Source of the DNA: Ideonella aquatica
GTDB lineage: Bacteria; Pseudomonadota; Gammaproteobacteria; Burkholderiales; Burkholderiaceae_C
Assembly (NCBI RefSeq): GCF_018069755.1
Contig: NZ_JAGQDE010000001.1
Span: 248,001 to 312,000 of the forward strand
Direction: 5' to 3'
Length of the DNA stretch: 64,000 nt
Shown here: in pieces, positions 55,809 through 64,000 of the stretch
Layout of the letters: the number at the start of each line of letters is the position of its first letter
Position numbering within the stretch: the first letter of the stretch is position 1
Program-made: the position numbers and the translations under genes
The notes under the pieces: model-generated
Seen by the model: the letters and a program-made list of their open reading frames with translations, nothing else
Told to the model about the DNA's origin: nothing
The model's database searches: none

Positions 55809-56198
55809 TCAGTGATCGTGCCCGCAGCCCGGGCCGTGGACATGGCCGTGTCCGTGCTCATGTGAGTGCCCATGGCCATGGTCGTGGCTGTGGTCATGTC
55901 CGCAGCCGGGGCCATGCACATGCGGCGCCACTGCCACCTTGACCGGAATCGCCACCGGGTCCGGCGCCTCGCCGGCCGCCGGCTGCACCGTGATGAGTGA
56001 GCCATCGCTGGCCAGCAGCACATCGCCGGTGCGCATGCCGGTGGGCAGGCTCACCGCCAGGGTGCGTCCCTGGCTGTCGGTGCCTTCGAATAGACCGCTG
56101 CGGCGCTGTGCCTGCGGCACCGCCACCGTGGCAGCGCGCTTGAGCAGCACGGTGGCCAGGCCCTGGCCCTGGGGGACGAGTTTCGAGATGGTCAGCAT
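55809..56198 (-). CDS. UreE N-terminal-domain protein with His-rich metal tail
   Basis: A 129-residue protein. Residues 1-75 resemble the UreE N-terminal domain: MLTISKLVPQGQGLATVLLK, FEGTDSQGRTLAVSLPTGMR, TGDVLLASDGSLITV. The UreE C-terminal metal-binding dimer domain is absent. After an Ala/Pro/Val linker the protein ends in a 37-residue tail with 15 His, framed by two copies of HVHGPGCGHDH. The tail should bind nickel, cobalt, copper or zinc. There are no urease genes in the window. It may be a stand-alone nickel store or chaperone rather than a urease accessory protein. It converges on hutH with 10 bases between the stops. Confidence 0.75.
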   Translation of the reverse strand: MLTISKLVPQGQGLATVLLKRAATVAVPQAQRRSGLFEGTDSQGRTLAVSLPTGMRTGDVLLASDGSLITVQPAAGEAPDPVAIPVKVAVAPHVHGPGCGHDHSHDHGHGHSHEHGHGHVHGPGCGHDH

Positions 56199-56390
56199 GG
56201 CGGCGGCGGATCCAGGCGGGAAAACCCACATCCTAACCCCGCTGGCATGCGAGTTGCGTGCGCGTTCCCATGACCAAGGCCCGGTTTCAACGCGGTTACA
56301 GCCATGTGGAGCGGGCGCGGGCACGGTGCAGAATCGGTGACGGACGATGGCTGCCCGGCCAGGCTGTCCGAGAAGACCGAGGAGACACCG

Positions 56391-57667
<1,277 letters not shown>

Positions 57668-57668
<1 letters not shown>

Positions 57669-59134
57669 TGGCGGCCGCACCCCGCATCCTGCAGGTCTGC
57701 GCCGAGATCTTCCCGCTGCTGAAGACCGGCGGGTTGGCCGACGTGGCCGGCGCGTTGCCGGGCGCCCTGGTGGCCGAAGGCGCCGACCCGCGGGTGCTGC
57801 TGCCGGGCTTTGCGCCCATCCTGGCGGGCCTGCAGGACGCCCAGGAGGTGGGCTGGCTGCCCGCGCGCGGTCAGGTGCCTGCCGCGCGCCTGCTGACCGG
57901 CCTGCTGCCGGCCTGCGGCGGCGTTCGGGCCTATGTGATCGACGCCCCCGACCTGTACCAGCGCGAGGGCGGCCCCTACGCCGACGCCCGCCAGCAGCCC
58001 TGGAGCGACAACCCCCTGCGCTTTGCCCGGCTGGGCTGGGCCGCGGCCGAGCTGGCCGCCGGTGTCGACCCCTTCTGGTCGCCCGAGGTCGTGCATGCCC
58101 ACGACTGGCACGCCGGCCTGGCGCCGGCCTGCATGCGGGCGCTGGGCGTGCGTGCCGGCTCGCTCTACACCATCCACAACCTGGCCTACCAGGGCGACTT
58201 CGACGCCGGCGTCTTCCCCAGCCTGGGCCTGCCGGCGGTGCAGTTCCAGCCCGACGGGCTCGAGTTCTGGGGCCGCGTCAACTTCATGAAGGCCGGCCTG
58301 TACTACGCCGACCGCCTGAGCACCGTCAGCCCCAGCTACGCCCGCGAGATCCAGCAGCCCGAGCAGGGCATGGGCCTGGACGGCCTGCTGCGCGCGCGCG
58401 CCGAGGTGCTGCACGGCGTGCTCAACGGTGTCGATCCGGCGGTCTGGAACCCGGCCACCGATGTGCTGATTCCCGCGCGCTATGACGGCGCCAAACTGGC
58501 CGGCAAGGCGCGCTGCAAGACCGCGCTGCAGCAGCAGCTGGGCCTGACCGAGGACGCCGCCGCGCCGCTGTTCTGCGTGGTCAGCCGCCTGACCGAGCAA
58601 AAGGGTCTGCACCTGATGCTGCAGGCGCTGCCGGCGCTGCTGGCGCGTGGCGCGCAGTTCGCGCTGCTGGGCAGTGGTGACGGCTGGATGGAGCAGGCCT
58701 TCCGCGAATTGGCCTCGGCCCACCCGGCCAGCGCCGCGGTGCGCATCGGCTACGACGAGCCCTTTGCCCACCGCCTGATTGCCGGGGCCGATGCGATCGT
58801 CGTGCCCTCGCGCTTCGAGCCCTGCGGCCTGACCCAGCTCTACGGCCTGGCCTACGGCACGCTGCCGGTGGTGCGCCGGGTCGGCGGCCTGGCCGACACC
58901 GTGACCAACTGCGCGCTGGAAAACCTGGCCGACGGCAGCGCCACTGGCATCGTCTTCGACGCCTTTGACGCCGGCGCGCTGGACGCCGCCTTGCGCCGCG
59001 CCCAGGCCCTGCACCAGCGCAAAACCGACTGGAAGGCGGTGCAGCGCACCGCCATGGCCTGCCGCCACGACTGGCAGCCGGCCGCCCGCGACTACCTCCA
59101 CCTGTACCACCTGATCACCGACGCCCGCCGCTGA
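57668..59134 (+). CDS. glgA: Glycogen synthase (ADP-glucose type)
   Basis: A 488-residue GT5 glycosyltransferase that adds glucose from ADP-glucose to alpha-1,4-glucan. It has the N-terminal [13 protein letters not shown] (ADP-glucose binding Lys), [23 protein letters not shown], and the C-terminal [18 protein letters not shown], which holds the catalytic Glu of the E-x7-E motif. It overlaps glgC by one base and is followed two bases later by glgP. No branching enzyme (glgB) is in this stretch. Confidence 0.96.
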
Positions 59135-59136
59135 CC

Positions 59137-61632
<2,496 letters not shown>

Positions 61633-61671
61633 AATCGTGCGATCCTCTCCTCGCCCCCGAAGGCACCTCCC

Positions 61672-61998
61672 TTGGACCTGAAGCTCCCGATCCGCATCAT
61701 CGATGAACTCGACGACGACATCGTCGAATCCACCGGCATCCTCGACCTCGCCAGCGGCGAGATCTTTGACGTCAAGCTCTCTGACGCCAACGACCCGCCC
61801 TACGACGGCTTTCCCGCCGAGGACGAGAGCTACGACTTCACCAGCGGCGTGCTGAGCAACGGCAAGAAGGAAGTGGAGTTCCGCGTCGAGGTGGACGTGG
61901 TGGGCCGGCGCTACTCGGTCACGCCCAGCGAGCTGCTGGAGCTCAAGGGCCGCGCTGCCAAGCTGTTCTCCGCGCCTCCCGGCACCTCCACGCGCTGA
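61672..61998 (+). CDS. Small acidic protein of unknown function
   Basis: A 108-residue protein, strongly acidic in its first two thirds (DELDDDIVEST, GFPAEDESYDF). It reads like a compact beta protein (LASGEIFDVKL, VEFRVEVDVVGRRYSVTPSELLELK). It begins with TTG; no in-frame ATG or GTG is available near the start, and a GAAGG lies about 9 bases upstream. I do not recognise a family. It sits 39 bases after glgP and 46 before rdgC on the same strand; a hairpin at 62017-62034 (GGCCGC/GCGGCC) separates it from rdgC. Coding potential is good because codon positions follow the GC pattern of neighbours. Confidence 0.65.
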   Translation: MDLKLPIRIIDELDDDIVESTGILDLASGEIFDVKLSDANDPPYDGFPAEDESYDFTSGVLSNGKKEVEFRVEVDVVGRRYSVTPSELLELKGRAAKLFSAPPGTSTR

Positions 61999-62044
61999 GC
62001 GCCACCTGCCTGCACCGGCCGCCTGACAGCGGCCTCGTCCCCTC

Positions 62045-63031
62045 ATGTTCAAGAACCTGATCGTCTACCGCCTGGCGCCCGAGTGGCAGCCCGACGTGGC
62101 CGCTGCCGAGGCCGCGTTGCAGGCCGCGCGCTTCACGCCCTGCGGCCTGACGCAGCCGGTGTCGGCCGGCTTCGTCGAGCCGCGCGGCCACGACCACGGC
62201 CCGCTGCTCGAGCTGGTGGGTGGCCAGTGGCTGCTGAAGCTGCAGACCGAGTCGCGCCTGCTGCCCTCGGCCGTGGTCAAGCGCCGGGTGGACGAACTGG
62301 CCCAGCAGATCGAGCAGCAGACCGGCCGCCAGCCCGGCAAGCGCGAGAAGCGCGAGCTCAAGGACCAGGCCACGCTGGAGCTGCTGCCCCAGGCCTTCAC
62401 CCGCCAGGGCGCCACCCGCATCTGGATCGACCCCACCGCCCGCGCGCTGATGGTGGACGCCAGCAGCGCCAAGCGTGCCGAGGACGTGGTGACGCTGCTG
62501 ACCAAGGCGCTGCCCGGTTTCGGCGTGCGCGCGCTGCAGACCACGCTGTCGCCCGCCGCCGCGATGGCCGCCTGGCTGCTCGACGGCGAGGCCCCGGCCC
62601 CGTTCCACCTGGAGCGCGAGTGCGAACTGAAGGCGCCTGACGAAGTGCGCGCCACCGTGCGCTACACCCGCCACCACCTCGACATTGACGAGGTGCGCGA
62701 GCACATCAAGGCCGGCAAGCAGGCCACCAAGCTGGCCCTGGGCTGGCGCGGCCGCGTGGCCTTCATCCTGACGGACACGCTGCAGGTCAAGCGCATTGCC
62801 TTCGATGATGTGGTGTTCGAGTCCACCAAGGGCTCGCAGACGGCGCCCGAGGAAGCCTTCGACGCCGACGCCGCCATCGCCACCGGCGAACTGGCGCCGC
62901 TGGTGGCCGAGCTGATCGAGGCGCTGGATGGCGAGCTCGATGAGAGTGCGGGCCCGGCGGTGCCGGCGTCGTCGCCTGCGACGGTGCAAACCCTGGCCAC
63001 GGCTGGCGACGACAGCGCGCCTTGGGACTGA
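62045..63031 (+). CDS. rdgC: Recombination-associated protein RdgC
   Basis: A 328-residue protein matching RdgC, a toroidal DNA-binding protein that restrains RecA. It begins MFKNLIVYRLAPEW and has GFVEPRGHDHGPLLE, WLLKLQTESRLLPSAVVKR, KREKRELKDQATLELLPQAF and IWIDPTARALMVDASS, all family blocks. The C-terminal FDADAAIATGELAPLVAELI is also typical, followed by a short Ala/Ser/Thr tail. Confidence 0.95.
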   Translation: MFKNLIVYRLAPEWQPDVAAAEAALQAARFTPCGLTQPVSAGFVEPRGHDHGPLLELVGGQWLLKLQTESRLLPSAVVKRRVDELAQQIEQQTGRQPGKREKRELKDQATLELLPQAFTRQGATRIWIDPTARALMVDASSAKRAEDVVTLLTKALPGFGVRALQTTLSPAAAMAAWLLDGEAPAPFHLERECELKAPDEVRATVRYTRHHLDIDEVREHIKAGKQATKLALGWRGRVAFILTDTLQVKRIAFDDVVFESTKGSQTAPEEAFDADAAIATGELAPLVAELIEALDGELDESAGPAVPASSPATVQTLATAGDDSAPWD

Positions 63032-63080
63032 GGACCGCCATGGGCGGCCACCCCGATGGACATCGGCCATCCGGGCAAGA

Positions 63081-63102
63081 AATGTCATAACATGCAGACA
63101 TT
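63081..63102. promoter_or_regulatory. Palindrome at the toxin-antitoxin promoter
   Basis: AATGTC (63081-63086) and GACATT (63097-63102) form a perfect 6-base inverted repeat around a 10-base spacer containing an AT-rich -10-like CATAAC. It lies 31 bases before the antitoxin start, where Phd-type antitoxins bind to autoregulate. Confidence 0.5.
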
Positions 63103-63132
63103 CAGCGGGGACTGCTCCCGCCGGAGTGCCGC

Positions 63133-63402
63133 ATGCCCACCATCACGACCATTCCCGCGCGCGAGTTCGCACGCAATCTGGCCGGCGCCAAGCGCGCGGC
63201 ACAGGATGGGCCAGTGCTCATCACCGACCGCGGCGAGCCGACCTACGCCCTCCTGCGCATCGAAGACTATTACCGCCTGACAGGGCGGCAAGCCGCCACC
63301 CGCAGCCTGCTGGTCGCGATGGAGGGCCTGCCGGGCACCGAGGGCATCGATTTCGAAGCGCCTCGGCAAGCCGGCACGGCCAGGGTGATCGACCTGGATT
63401 GA
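63133..63402 (+). CDS. Phd/YefM family antitoxin
   Basis: An 89-residue protein. The N-terminal Phd/YefM DNA-binding and dimer region reads ITTIPAREFARNLAGAKRAA, VLITDRGEPTYALLRIEDYYRL. The C-terminal segment (LPGTEGIDFEAPRQAG) would wrap the toxin. It starts with ATG after a GCCGGAGTGCC stretch. The toxin gene follows three bases after the stop. Confidence 0.88.
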   Translation: MPTITTIPAREFARNLAGAKRAAQDGPVLITDRGEPTYALLRIEDYYRLTGRQAATRSLLVAMEGLPGTEGIDFEAPRQAGTARVIDLD

Positions 63403-63405
63403 GCC

Positions 63406-63825
63406 GTGATCCTGCTCGACACCAACGTCATCTCCGAACTGCGACCTGGCAAGCGCGAGCCGTCGGCCCAGGTGCGCGCCTGGGCCGACCAGCAGCCCGT
63501 GGACACGCTGTACCTCAGCGCACTGACCGTTCTGGAACTGCGCCTGGGCATGGAGCGCAAGGCGCGTGTCGATGCCGAACAGGGGCGACGCTTGCGCCTG
63601 TGGATCGAGGCTGTCGAGGCTGAGTTCGACGATCGCATCCTGCCGTTTCGTGCCCGCACGGCGCGGCACTGTGCGCCGCTGCATGTGCCGGATCCGCGCA
63701 ACCTGGCTGATTCGATGATCGCTGCCACCGCGGTGGAGCACGGCCTGGTGCTGGCCACGCGCAACGTGCGCGACTTTCAGGGCTTCGGTCTGCGCCTGGT
63801 GAACCCCTGGGACGATCCTGCCTGA
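63406..63825 (+). CDS. VapC-type PIN domain toxin
   Basis: A 139-residue PIN-domain ribonuclease (FitB/VapC-like) starting at GTG. Acidic metal-binding residues are seen in ILLDTNVISELRPG, TVLELRLGMERK and PRNLADSMIAATAVEHGL, with the last motif in LATRNVRDFQGFGL. It likely cleaves tRNA or other RNA when freed from the Phd-type antitoxin. The pair stands alone after rdgC. Confidence 0.9.
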   Translation: MILLDTNVISELRPGKREPSAQVRAWADQQPVDTLYLSALTVLELRLGMERKARVDAEQGRRLRLWIEAVEAEFDDRILPFRARTARHCAPLHVPDPRNLADSMIAATAVEHGLVLATRNVRDFQGFGLRLVNPWDDPA

Positions 63826-63850
63826 CGTCGCCTGGCCGGGGCGGTGCCGA

Positions 63851-64000
63851 TCAACCCAGCACCACCTGCACCGAGCCACCACCGCCTGTGGCCGCCTCCC
63901 AGTCCGGGCGAGCGATGACTGCAGCGCCTGAGCGGTAAGCATGGCGGCGACGGGTGAAGCCGATCGGCCGCCCCTCCACGCTCACACCGTGGACCCCAGC
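63851..64000 (-). CDS. 3' end of an unidentified gene (runs off the window)
   Basis: The last 49 codons of a minus-strand frame ending in TGA at 63851-63853. It reads GVHGVSVEGRPIGFTRRRHA, then YRSGAAVIARPDWEAATGGG and ends GSVQVVLG. The frame is open to the window edge and converges on the toxin gene with 25 bases between. A Gly-rich C-terminus after an R-rich strand hints at a secreted or pilin-like beta protein, but no family can be named. Confidence 0.4.
   Translation of the reverse strand, partial: AGVHGVSVEGRPIGFTRRRHAYRSGAAVIARPDWEAATGGGGSVQVVLG

Overview
This window is about 72-75% G+C, has dense ATGA-type gene overlaps, and carries a gene set typical of Burkholderiales (betaproteobacteria): NAD-type isocitrate dehydrogenase, FolE2, a Bug-type solute-binding protein, HutD, DUF3717 and RdgC. 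The best guess is a Rubrivivax/Leptothrix/Ideonella-like (Sphaerotilaceae) relative. That placement is inferred from gene content, not from a marker gene. I saw no rRNA, tRNA, CRISPR array or insertion sequence. No stretch longer than 300 bases lacks a gene.

Layout. 0-7 kb: sensor kinase, MATE exporter, a small DUF3717/DUF1289 protein, an anchored OmpA-like protein and a Pat-like acyl-CoA synthetase/acetyltransferase. 6.8-8.7 kb: a bufferin-type RiPP operon (Cys-rich precursor, DUF692 oxygenase, DUF2063 partner), likely for copper handling, followed by a Rieske oxygenase. 10-14 kb: xseB-ispA-dxs (isoprenoid supply) and folE2. 14-21 kb: an intradiol-dioxygenase-like lipoprotein, a nitronate monooxygenase, a CoA transferase/HMG-CoA-lyase pair divergent from an IclR regulator with a clear palindrome between them, then a low-GC lipoprotein cassette that has duplicated the 3' end of iclR. 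21-25.7 kb: muiA-like gene, panB-panC, TrpB2, isocitrate dehydrogenase.

25.7-42.1 kb is the most striking part. It looks like one long minus-strand transcription unit. In transcription order it encodes a membrane cytochrome b-like protein, a 24-heme cytochrome, a cytochrome with 40 CXXCH motifs plus one CX4CH, a TPR/beta-barrel outer-membrane protein, the complete ccmABCDEFGHI cytochrome c maturation set, and an FAD oxidoreductase with two unusual three-Cys ferredoxin motifs. I read it as a self-contained electron conduit from the cytoplasmic side through the quinone pool and periplasm towards the outer membrane, with its own heme-attachment machinery. A 19-bp palindrome at its promoter recurs in weaker form at the promoter of a flavocytochrome c sulfide dehydrogenase pair (45.0-46.6 kb), which hints at joint regulation of sulfide oxidation and the conduit.

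46.6-55.8 kb holds a complete five-step histidine utilisation locus (hutH, U, I, F, G plus hutC and hutD). A Bug-type binding protein is embedded in it, and hutH carries an in-frame palindromic repeat insertion. 55.8-61.6 kb: a UreE-N-domain protein with a His-rich tail, then glgC-glgA-glgP (glycogen turnover). 61.7-64 kb: a small acidic protein, rdgC, a Phd/VapC toxin-antitoxin pair and the 3' end of an unidentified minus-strand gene.
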